A stretch of 11,140 nucleotides of DNA from CAZSNT01 sp964607765 (lineage in GTDB: Bacteria > Verrucomicrobiota > Lentisphaeria > Oligosphaerales > JABHEG01): positions 1 to 11,140 of the forward strand of contig CAZSNT010000251.1 of assembly GCA_964607765.1 (NCBI GenBank), given 5' to 3'. Of this stretch, positions 1 to 6,459 are shown in pieces. Every line of letters begins with the position of its first letter. Position 1 is the stretch's first letter. The position numbers and the translations under genes are program-made. A model generated the notes under the pieces. That model did not search any database and was not told the DNA's origin. It saw only the letters and a list, made by a program, of their open reading frames with translations.

Positions 1-29
1 ACCCGGCTCAGGAGAGCCGGGCTACGGGG
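1..29 (-). repeat. REP-like GTAG hairpin, left copy
   Basis: Read on the minus strand this is four Gs' complement CCCC, then GTAG (plus positions 22-25), then a perfect 8-bp stem (plus 2-9 with 14-21, CCCGGCTC/GAGCCGGG) closed by a 4-nt loop. All 29 bases occur again as an exact reverse complement at 11091-11119. A GTAG head followed by a GC-rich palindrome is the known layout of REP/SMAG elements, which are mobilised by RAYT (TnpA-REP) transposases. No such transposase is in the window. It lies 120 bp beyond the sulfatase stop and could also help end transcription, though no U-tract follows it. Confidence 0.7.
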
Positions 30-148
30 CGCCGCGCGAGACTGACCCGTTACGCGGCACCAGCCAATTCGGGCACAGCCGCGGCCCCAGGTCGGGCGGC
101 CCCCGCGCCCGCCGACCGCGTATTTGACCAGCTCCCGCCGCCGCCCCG

Positions 149-1981
149 TCACCTGGCGGGTATGCGTTCTGAGGTGAGGTACTGCAGGTTGCTGGGATGG
201 TCCTTGCCAATGAACACGGCGAAACTGGCCACACTGTCCGGGAGGGGATCGGGTACGTCAAACGCAACATCGACAGCGCCTGTTCCGGAGACAGTCAGGA
301 CCTTACGCTCAACACGCTTGTTGGCCCTGCCCGCTTTCAACGTCACGTGCAGAAGTTGCTCGCCGAGTTCTTTCTTCAGGCGATGACTGACCGTCAGCGT
401 GACGGGCTTTCCGGGCGCAACACTCTCGGGCAGTTGCCACGAGATCAGGTTCGCGCCCTTCCGCTGCTTCGATCGCTGCCCGCCGCGCCGTTTCTTGCGA
501 CGTTCTTCGGCCTCCTTCTCCTTGGCCTGCACGTAGGCTTCGCGGGCGTCCGCGTCGCTGCGCTGGCGGAAGACCGGGAGCATGTGGTCGCCAGTGGCGG
601 CCATCCACTCCTCCAGCACGCCGCGCAGCCGTGTCAACTCCTGTTCGAGTTCGGGCTTGTCGATCAGGTTGTGCAGGCAGTCCGGGTCCTTCACCACATC
701 GTAGAGTTCCTCGGGCGCGCGGTGCTGGTAGAGGTCGTAACGGGCGGCGAGTGCCTGGTCGGTCTTCGCAAGCGCGGCCATGCGCTTGCAGGTCGGCGTG
801 CCGTTGGTGGCGGTTGCCATGACGCGTTCGCCATTCGACCACGGATTGAACAGGTAAAGATGCTTGTGCGTCTGGACCCCGCGCATGGGGTCGCGCGATG
901 CGCCGGCGTTCTCGTTGTACTCCTTGATGATGTGCCCGCGCCCCGCCTGTGTCTTGCCGCTGAGTATCGACGCGAAAGAGCGCCCGTCGAACGGCGCCGG
1001 GTGCTCAACACCGACCACATCGAGCAACGTAGGCATGAAATCGACAGCCGACACCATGTGTCGCGTGTCGACCGCACCGGGCCTGGTGACGCCGGGCCAC
1101 TTCACGATGAGCGGCGTCCAGGTGCTGTGGTGGTAGAGCTGCGTCTTGGCGAACGGCAGCGGCATACCGTGGTCCGAAAGGAACATGATGAACGTGCTGT
1201 GCGCCTGCCCGGACGCTTCGAGCGCGGCCAGCACCTCGCCCACGCAGTCGTCGGCGCGACGCACCGAGGAGTAGTAGTGCGCCAGTTCTTTGCGCACGAC
1301 CGGGTCGTCGAACAGAAAACCCGGGACAGGGACCTGATCCGGCTCGAAGACCAGCGACGGCACGTGCGGGTCCGGTATGGTGCTGCCGTCCTTCTTATTC
1401 TCAGCGTAGAACGGCTTGTGCGGGTCGGCGATGTTGATCATCAGACAGAACGGCTTGCCCGCTTCCCGGGCCGCCTCGATCCCGCGCGTGGTCGACACAC
1501 CGTAAGTCGCGGCATCCTTCACGTGCGCCTTCGTGCCATCCGGCAGCTCGCCGAGGTCCAGGTCCCACGGGTACGGGTGATACGGCGAGGAGTGCGACAC
1601 CTTGTGCCGAATCGCCGTGAAGTAGCCGGCCTTCCTCATCACGTCGACCAAATGCGGGTGCTCCGCGTCGGGTACCTGGTAGAACCCCTCCACGCCGTTG
1701 TTGTGCGGATACAGCCCGGACCACATGACATTGCGCGACGGCATGCAGTTGCCGCACTGCACGTGAGCCCGCTCGAAACGCAGCCCCTGCGCGGCGAGTC
1801 GATCCATGTGCGGCGTGGTGTTCGGCAGCTTGCAGCCGAACGCGCCCACCGAGTCGCAGTTCATGTCATCGACGGTGATGAGCAGCAGATTCGGGCGTTG
1901 TGCCTCGGCCATAACACTGCCGAAAGACACGATACAAAGCCAGAAACCGAGCGACGCAATTGCGCCTTTCCTTAGCAACAT
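149..1981 (-). CDS. secreted S1-family (formylglycine) sulfatase with extra C-terminal domain
   Basis: A 610-residue sulfatase that would hydrolyse sulfate esters, probably on a polysaccharide, outside the cytoplasm. Residues 1-26 form a signal peptide (basic start, hydrophobic core, likely cleavage near VMA-EA). The catalytic domain (about 28-465) shows the metal-binding VDD at 37-39, the sulfatase signature CMPSR at 79-83 whose Cys79 would be converted to formylglycine, HK at 126-127, and SDHG at 269-272. These fit the Cys-type S1 family and its need for a formylglycine-generating enzyme, which is not in the window. Residues 485-510 are a very basic linker, followed by a roughly 100-residue beta-rich domain that is not part of the core sulfatase fold. 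The start is supported by GAGGAGG 7 nt upstream. It stands alone; its neighbour diverges. The substrate cannot be inferred. Confidence 0.95.
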   Translation of the reverse strand: MLLRKGAIASLGFWLCIVSFGSVMAEAQRPNLLLITVDDMNCDSVGAFGCKLPNTTPHMDRLAAQGLRFERAHVQCGNCMPSRNVMWSGLYPHNNGVEGFYQVPDAEHPHLVDVMRKAGYFTAIRHKVSHSSPYHPYPWDLDLGELPDGTKAHVKDAATYGVSTTRGIEAAREAGKPFCLMINIADPHKPFYAENKKDGSTIPDPHVPSLVFEPDQVPVPGFLFDDPVVRKELAHYYSSVRRADDCVGEVLAALEASGQAHSTFIMFLSDHGMPLPFAKTQLYHHSTWTPLIVKWPGVTRPGAVDTRHMVSAVDFMPTLLDVVGVEHPAPFDGRSFASILSGKTQAGRGHIIKEYNENAGASRDPMRGVQTHKHLYLFNPWSNGERVMATATNGTPTCKRMAALAKTDQALAARYDLYQHRAPEELYDVVKDPDCLHNLIDKPELEQELTRLRGVLEEWMAATGDHMLPVFRQRSDADAREAYVQAKEKEAEERRKKRRGGQRSKQRKGANLISWQLPESVAPGKPVTLTVSHRLKKELGEQLLHVTLKAGRANKRVERKVLTVSGTGAVDVAFDVPDPLPDSVASFAVFIGKDHPSNLQYLTSERIPAR

Positions 1982-1988
1982 GGGTTTG

Positions 1989-1995
1989 CCTCCTC
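1989..1995 (-). promoter_or_regulatory. ribosome binding site of the sulfatase
   Basis: GAGGAGG on the minus strand, 7 nt before the ATG at 1981, a near-perfect Shine-Dalgarno. It fixes the sulfatase start. Confidence 0.8.
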
Positions 1996-2035
1996 AGATG
2001 CCGACGTGCGGTTGTTTTCCGGACATGGACTACTG

Positions 2036-2064
2036 AGAATAATGCAGACGTGGTGCGTACGCAA
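2036..2064 (-). promoter_or_regulatory. possible sigma70 promoter of the sulfatase
   Basis: On the minus strand TTGCGT (2059-2064) and TATTCT (2036-2041) are separated by 17 nt. They match 3/6 and 4/6 of the -35 and -10 consensus. The spacing is ideal but the -35 is weak, and the leader to the ATG would be about 45 nt. It lies between the sulfatase and element E1. Confidence 0.35.
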
Positions 2065-2107
2065 GGTCCCACGAACGTTGCCGTGTCGGATATCGGGGGG
2101 GGCACGG

Positions 2108-2256
2108 CAATGCTATTAACTTCCTCTAAGGAAGGCGCACGTGAGTGTAGATTGCAGAATGGAGAATGGAGATTCCCGACCACAGTTCCGTTGCGGCACG
2201 GGAAGTCGATTGGCAATCTGCAATCTGCATTCTGCAATAGAAAGTTAATAGCATTG
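2108..2256. mobile_element. MITE-like element E1 (149 bp, non-coding)
   Basis: The ends are CAATGCTATTAACTTCCTC at 2108-2126 and its inverted partner GAAAGTTAATAGCATTG at 2240-2256; 16 of 17 outer bases pair. The same two ends occur at E2 (10855-11082), which shares little else, so this is a family and not a chance palindrome. The interior holds inverted 7-nt tandem repeats (2151-2238), and an inner 6-bp stem pairs TTCCCG (2173-2178) with CGGGAA (2199-2204), so most of the element could fold into one long hairpin. No ORF and no transposase are present, and no clear target-site duplication is seen. A G8 tract (2095-2102) lies just left and G5 just right. It sits in the gap between the divergent sulfatase and pseudopilin genes. 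From 2257 to 2417 I see no further recognisable feature. Confidence 0.6.
2151..2238. repeat. inverted 7-nt tandem repeat arms of E1
   Basis: The left arm at 2151-2174 is ATTGCAG, AATGGAG, AATGGAG, ATT. The right arm at 2214-2238, read on the minus strand, is ATTGCAG, AATGCAG, ATTGCAG, ATTG. The arms pair at 21 of 24 positions around a loop of about 39 nt. Both arms are themselves arrays of one 7-nt unit, A(A/T)TG(C/G)AG. Confidence 0.8.
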
Positions 2257-2417
2257 GGGGACTTGGCCTCCTCGGGGGTTCACTCGCGCTCTGAGTGCGC
2301 TCGCAGGGCTGAAAACTCGACAAAAAAGCCAACCCGTGTGAATAGAACGGGCCCCCACGGCGTCAAAGCACTAAGGCGTTGGTGTGTGCCATCGCCTGGA
2401 AGCAAGCGGAAGGCGGC

Positions 2418-2795
2418 ATGGACAGCAAAACACTGCGGCAGACACGACACTGCGGATTCACACTCGTCGAGCTTCTCGTCGTGCTGAGCATTATCGCTCT
2501 GCTTGCCTCAATGCTATTGCCGTCTCTCATCCGAGCACGGCGCCAGGCTGAACGCATTCGCTGCATGGCGAATCTCGCCCAGATTGGCAGAATGGTGTGG
2601 TTGTATTCGGGAGATTACGACGGCCGTTTCCCCAAGACATTCTATGCACTCGAACCCGTTGGCGCCGTGCCGGATCTGTTCGTCTGTGGTCTGGCTGCCA
2701 CGCGACCCGCGAAAGGCATGAGCGAGGAGACGTTCCAACCCAAAAACTGCGCCTACAACCTGGTTGCCTACCGGAAGGCCGGCAACTACCACTGA
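2418..2795 (+). CDS. pseudopilin-like N-terminal product, as terminated at the UGA
   Basis: If the UGA is read as stop the product is 125 residues: leader, N-terminal helix and about 80 residues of the globular part, ending ...KAGNYH. It would lack the conserved C-terminal segment found downstream in the same frame, so it may not fold normally. UGA serves as the ordinary stop of the sulfatase, the kinase and the YfiR-like gene in this window, so a genome-wide UGA reassignment is unlikely. Confidence 0.6.
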   Translation: MDSKTLRQTRHCGFTLVELLVVLSIIALLASMLLPSLIRARRQAERIRCMANLAQIGRMVWLYSGDYDGRFPKTFYALEPVGAVPDLFVCGLAATRPAKGMSEETFQPKNCAYNLVAYRKAGNYH

Positions 2796-2809
2796 ATACT
2801 CAGACTCCC

Positions 2810-2828
2810 CTCTGGCAGGCTGTCAGAG
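2810..2828 (+). other. hairpin just downstream of the in-frame UGA (SECIS-like geometry)
   Basis: Seven consecutive pairs (2810-2816 with 2822-2828, six Watson-Crick and one G-U) close a 5-nt loop AGGCU whose second and third bases are G. The loop begins 22 nt after the UGA. Known bacterial SECIS elements place a short stem with a G near the start of the apical loop about 16-37 nt after the UGA. The geometry fits, but hairpins this short also arise by chance, and no sel gene is in the window. Confidence 0.3.
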
Positions 2829-3075
2829 AACTCAGATCCCGAGATGATGCTCGCATGCGACAAGAACGGCAGGAACCGATCCGTGTCTCCAGGGGGCGTG
2901 TCGTCTTTCGGTGGAAACCACGGGGGCCGTGACGGCAACGTGCTGAAGGTGGACTGCTCTGTGCGTACGTGTTTCGCCGTTGACTGGGCCAATCCAGCTC
3001 CCTCCGGCAGAAGGAAAATCCTCGGGGGAGTCGACTTGGGGATCTGCGCTGTGCCGAGCAACCTGTCCCGGCGTT

Positions 3076-3134
3076 AACTCCCGCTGCTGATGCGGAGTTG
3101 AGTCAGGTCCTGCTCCGGAGGCAGAGCTGCCTTC
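3076..3134. terminator. hairpins between convergent genes, possible two-way terminator
   Basis: The 57 bp between the convergent pseudopilin and DUF6288-like genes contain two stems. One pairs AACTC-CGC (3076-3084, one bulged C) with GCGGAGTT (3092-3099) around a 7-nt loop, directly at the pseudopilin stop. The other (3117-3134) is a 7-bp stem with loop GAGC, directly after the stop of the minus-strand gene. Neither has a clear U-tract, so termination is inferred from position and structure. Confidence 0.35.
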
Positions 3135-6100
3135 CTACTCCAGGCTGAGCCCCTCCATCAGCACATCGATTTGGCCTTCCTGCGCGCCGTTCACGAGCCA
3201 GCTCTTGGCGTACACGGCCAGCGTGTTGGCGCCCTTACGCAGCAGCTTGACCTGGCCCGCGTCCATTGGGATCGGGCGGTAGTGCGGGAATTTTTTCCAC
3301 CAGATGTAGTTATGAATACGCTGGCCGTTCAAGTAGACGGTGAACCCTCTGTTTGCCAGGACACTGATGCGATACGATTCATAGGCGCGACCGTCGTAAT
3401 CGAACGTTGTGCGAGCCAGCAGGAACTCGCCGTCGCCCCAGGCGGACCGATTCCCGAACGTCACCTTTTTCTGTTCGAACTTGCCGACGCCGATCGGCGC
3501 GCTGCCGCCATGCCAGGCGCTGTCATCGAACTCGGGCAGATGCCACCTCGCATATTCGGCCGGCAACGGGATCTGGCAGAAATCGCCGCCGGCGCGTTCG
3601 AGTTTCACTCCCTCGGGCGGATCCACTGAGACGAACCGCCATGTCCGGTCCGCGGGTGCGGGTGTGCCGATGGGGTTCCAGCCGGCGTCTGCGTTCCTCA
3701 GCGCCGTGAGGTCACAGACCGTGTTGGTAAGCGCAGCGCTGGCTTCCCTGCCGCCCTGCGACTCGGCTCGCCACCGCTTCACCATCTCGGGGCGGAAGTC
3801 GTCGTAGAGCAGGGCTGCCAGGTCCGCCTTTGCGGCGGCAGGGAGCTTGTCAAGCGCCGTGTAGAGTCCTTGGCGTCTGTTCTCAGGGCTCGAGTTCGGC
3901 GTGGCGACCAGGTTGATGATCTCCTTGGTGCCCAACACGCCGAAGCGCGCCCTGATGATCTCCGCGACGACCACCGCTGTCTCGGGCGCCTGCTGCAGAG
4001 CCGCGTCAAGCGCCAGAATCACATTGTACGCGCCCTCGGAGGATCGCTTGCTCAGCCCCTCGTCCGGGACGATGACGCTCTCCTTCCCAGCCTTCAGTAA
4101 TCCGGCCACAATGAGTGTGCCCGCCGGGCTCTGTTTGCCGATCTTCCTGAGCGCGCCTTTCAGGAAGCTGGTCATTCGCGCCCGGGGTTGGGTGTGGTAC
4201 TCATCGGTCATGATCGCGATCATGGCGGGCAGGTGTTCGAGGAAAAGCCCATCGTCTTTCTCGAGGCCGCTCAACGCCTGGAACGTCCCCTCACGCAGCC
4301 ACCACTCTTCGTGGTCCGCCCAAGGCAGAATGAGCGGCAGGGACTGCGCGATCGCATCGGCCGGGGCGAACTTCATCGCCAAGAGGGCCCCGTCGATGAC
4401 CCACCAAGCCTCGTTGGGATTCTGCAGGATGGTCCGGAGCGCCTCGACCATGCCCGGCGTCATCTGCTCGGTCTTGATCGGGCTCTTGCCGATACAGAAC
4501 CAGTACCGGTAATCGACAAGCCCATCGCAGATGGCGCGACGCACACGGGGATCGGCGTCGTTCAGCAGCCTCTCCATATCCTCGAAGGCGCCGATGATAC
4601 GGAGCGCTTTGCCCGCCTGCGCCCGGATCATATAGCGCGGGTGGTACAGGTTCTTCAGAATCCGCTGTTTGCTGACCGTCTCCGGGTCGAACAAGGGCTT
4701 CATGTAAGCCGAGCCCAGCATGTAGAAGGGAACGTGGACCGGCTCCGGGTCTCCGTACTCGGCGTACGTGGGATTGTACTCGATGTCGAGGAACGCCAGA
4801 TCAGCCGGCCTTCCCCAGAGGGATTCGGGCAGCGTGAACTCCTTTGCGTGCTTCGAGCGCGGCGCGCCGGTGATGCGCAAGGTCCTGAGCGGCGCGGTGT
4901 AAGCGAGCGCGAGAGCGGGTCCCGATCCGACGTTGTTAAAGCGATCGCAGGTGGCTACACCAAAGCCGCCGCCGGGCCGCCTGGACAAGTCATACCACCA
5001 GTCGAGGCGGTTCATCATCCCGTGGTACAACTCGGGCTTGCTGTCCATCAGGTACACGGGCGCAATGCTGCGCCAGATCGCGTCGCCACGGCCCTGGTCG
5101 CCGTGGCCCTGCGACAGGACGGGGTAGCTCGTGATCATGGACAGACTCAAGCAGTCTTTCGCCTTCTCGTAGATCGACACATCGCTCGTCGCGCCCGAAG
5201 CGATGAGCATGGCCGCCGCACTCATACCGTCCTTGCCGTTCGAGCCAAGGCCGCCCTCCGGCCGATGGTCGCCGTAAGGGACCGTGCCATGCCCCGCGAA
5301 CCGGTACCAGTAGCGCAACGCTCCCAACAACGTCTTGTCATCGACGTCGACGCCGCACTCTTTGCCCAGCAGCATCGTGGTCAGCAGTTGGCAGCCTGCG
5401 GGATTCATCAGGCCGCTGGCTACATATCCGGGGGAAACGCCCATGCCCCAGTGCACCCAGCCGCAGCCGAACTTCTGGCGCCGTTTCGCATCGTCGCAGT
5501 AGTACTGCAGGAGCGGCAAGACAGACTTGTCACCGGTCCGCAGGTAGTACTCGCCGCAGAGGATGCCGTTGTACCCGTTGTTCCAAGTGTGATCGCCAAC
5601 GCCGTTGATGTTGCGGAGAAAGTGCGCCAGGTACTCTTTGACGTGCGGCACGTATTGGTCATCCCCGGTCGAGAGCAGGAACAGACAGCCCAAAGCTCCC
5701 TCCACGCCATGCCCCTTGAAGTGCTTCCTGGTGTATTCCTTGTCAGTGGTGTAAAATCGGGCGGCATCGCGGATGACTTTCCGCGACTTCGCGCAGTTCA
5801 ACGGCCAGGTCCTGCTGTAGGCGCCCAGTATGGGAATGGACACGCGTACTTCGCGGGCGGACGCGCCTGTTTTCTGCTGCACTTCGAAGACCAACAGGCC
5901 ATCACTCGCCTCCGCCTTCGTCAGTGCGGCCCCGAACGCCACGATCGGGTTTCGCCCTTTGAGCGTAACGCCATTCACGCCCGTGATGATCTCGTTCTCT
6001 TTGAACTTGCCGTGCGCCGGGGTGCCGGGCTGCGTGGACTTGACCTTCACGACCACGCCGGGGTCGATGCGGACGCTCAACCCGGTCACCCCGACCGGGC

Positions 6101-6266
6101 CCAGGTCGTGCATCCTCTTGGGATTGGGCCGGCTGCGGTAGACCTGCGGTTCCGTGTAGTGACCGCTGTCCCCTCCAGGGCCGCCCGCTGAACGTGCCGC
6201 ACCCGGCACGAGGAGTACGACAGCCAACATGTGGGTACCAGCCGTCTTCAGACTCACGATGCGCAT
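3135..6266 (-). CDS. large secreted protein: PDZ, DUF6288-like, HEAT-like and C-terminal jelly-roll regions
   Basis: A 1043-residue exported protein of unknown activity. Residues 1-27 look like a signal peptide (KTAG, then a hydrophobic run, cleavage near ARS-A). Residues 55-145 read as a PDZ domain (GPVGVTGLSVR, GTPAHGKFKENEIITGVNG). Residues 150-530 are rich in Trp, Tyr, Gly and Cys (HTWNNGYNGILCGEYYL, GCGWVHWGMG, GGLGSNGKDGMSAAAML), with helix-pair spacing like an alpha/alpha toroid; I recall this as the DUF6288 family but cannot confirm it. Residues 535-720 are HEAT-like (HPRYMIRAQAGKALRIIGA, DADPRVRRAICDGL). Residues 875-1043 look like a galactose-binding jelly roll (PEFDDSAWHGG, GFTVYLNG, KGANTLAVYA), common at the ends of glycoside hydrolases. 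AGGAG 8 nt upstream supports the start. A carbohydrate-active role is plausible but unproven. Confidence 0.85.
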   Translation of the reverse strand: MRIVSLKTAGTHMLAVVLLVPGAARSAGGPGGDSGHYTEPQVYRSRPNPKRMHDLGPVGVTGLSVRIDPGVVVKVKSTQPGTPAHGKFKENEIITGVNGVTLKGRNPIVAFGAALTKAEASDGLLVFEVQQKTGASAREVRVSIPILGAYSRTWPLNCAKSRKVIRDAARFYTTDKEYTRKHFKGHGVEGALGCLFLLSTGDDQYVPHVKEYLAHFLRNINGVGDHTWNNGYNGILCGEYYLRTGDKSVLPLLQYYCDDAKRRQKFGCGWVHWGMGVSPGYVASGLMNPAGCQLLTTMLLGKECGVDVDDKTLLGALRYWYRFAGHGTVPYGDHRPEGGLGSNGKDGMSAAAMLIASGATSDVSIYEKAKDCLSLSMITSYPVLSQGHGDQGRGDAIWRSIAPVYLMDSKPELYHGMMNRLDWWYDLSRRPGGGFGVATCDRFNNVGSGPALALAYTAPLRTLRITGAPRSKHAKEFTLPESLWGRPADLAFLDIEYNPTYAEYGDPEPVHVPFYMLGSAYMKPLFDPETVSKQRILKNLYHPRYMIRAQAGKALRIIGAFEDMERLLNDADPRVRRAICDGLVDYRYWFCIGKSPIKTEQMTPGMVEALRTILQNPNEAWWVIDGALLAMKFAPADAIAQSLPLILPWADHEEWWLREGTFQALSGLEKDDGLFLEHLPAMIAIMTDEYHTQPRARMTSFLKGALRKIGKQSPAGTLIVAGLLKAGKESVIVPDEGLSKRSSEGAYNVILALDAALQQAPETAVVVAEIIRARFGVLGTKEIINLVATPNSSPENRRQGLYTALDKLPAAAKADLAALLYDDFRPEMVKRWRAESQGGREASAALTNTVCDLTALRNADAGWNPIGTPAPADRTWRFVSVDPPEGVKLERAGGDFCQIPLPAEYARWHLPEFDDSAWHGGSAPIGVGKFEQKKVTFGNRSAWGDGEFLLARTTFDYDGRAYESYRISVLANRGFTVYLNGQRIHNYIWWKKFPHYRPIPMDAGQVKLLRKGANTLAVYAKSWLVNGAQEGQIDVLMEGLSLE

Positions 6267-6274
6267 TTCACAAT

Positions 6275-6279
6275 CTCCT
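6275..6279 (-). promoter_or_regulatory. ribosome binding site of the DUF6288-like gene
   Basis: AGGAG on the minus strand, 8 nt before the ATG at 6266. No convincing -35/-10 pair was found between it and the kinase stop at 6460. Confidence 0.7.
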
Positions 6280-6399
6280 GTCTGTGGGTGCCCTGAGCGT
6301 AGTCAGGTTAGCGTCCGGAAAGAGCATGTTCGGTCGGCGTTGGGTGCCGGTCATGGCCTGTCCTCATCTTTGAACCGCCGGCGGTGACAAACGTCCGGA

Positions 6400-6430
6400 C
6401 TGCCCGCCCCCTCGTTCAGGCGGGTGGCAG
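6400..6430 (-). terminator. GC-rich hairpin after the kinase gene, possible terminator
   Basis: CTG-CCCGCC (6400-6408) pairs with GGCGGG (6419-6424) and CAG (6428-6430), leaving a 3-nt bulge and a 10-nt loop, 30 bp past the kinase stop. A second perfect 12-bp palindrome (6374-6385) follows. No U-tract is present. It would end the three-gene operon before the DUF6288-like gene. Confidence 0.35.
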
Positions 6431-6459
6431 GGGATTGCGCCAGGCCAAAAGCAAGACAC

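Larger units (their letters stand above)
2418..3077 (+). pseudogene. type II pseudopilin-like (prepilin) gene interrupted by an in-frame UGA
   Basis: From ATG 2418 the frame reads 125 codons to UGA at 2793-2795, then 93 more codons to UAA at 3075. The N-terminus is a classic prepilin: a 13-residue leader ending in Gly13, cleavage before Phe14, Glu at mature position 5, and a hydrophobic helix VELLVVLSIIALLASMLLP. Next come a conserved Cys (RCMANLAQIG), YSGDYDGRFP and PDLFVCGL, typical of PVC-type pseudopilins. After the UGA the same frame gives SENSDPEMMLACDKNG and NHGGRDGNVLKVDCSV, which match the C-terminal part of that family. The 219-codon total suits the family; 125 residues is short. 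The likely reading is a nonsense mutation, a sequencing error, or recoding. GGAAGG at 2408-2413 is a closely spaced RBS. TTG at 2379 is a far less likely start. Such proteins are cleaved by a prepilin peptidase (PilD type), not seen here. Confidence 0.75.

Noticed and set aside
197..1975. Long plus-strand open frame opposite the sulfatase
   Set aside because: It is a GC-driven shadow: low-complexity Arg/Val/His-rich translation with no recognisable motif, while the opposite strand has full sulfatase motifs and an RBS.
2317..2346. Promoter for the pseudopilin gene (TCGACA followed by an AT-rich stretch near 2341)
   Set aside because: The -35 is good, but no hexamer at 16-19 nt spacing matches more than half of the -10 consensus.
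2379..2417. Upstream TTG start adding 13 residues to the pseudopilin
   Set aside because: It would give a 26-residue leader. The ATG at 2418 gives a normal 13-residue prepilin leader with a nearby purine-rich RBS.
2793..2795. UGA read as tryptophan through a changed genetic code
   Set aside because: UGA is the natural stop of the sulfatase, the kinase and the YfiR-like gene in this window, and Trp is written TGG throughout.
4188..6191. 667-codon plus-strand open frame opposite the DUF6288-like gene
   Set aside because: The translation is Arg/Gln/Val-rich with no domain, and the opposite strand encodes a coherent multi-domain protein with an RBS. Length alone is not evidence at this GC content.
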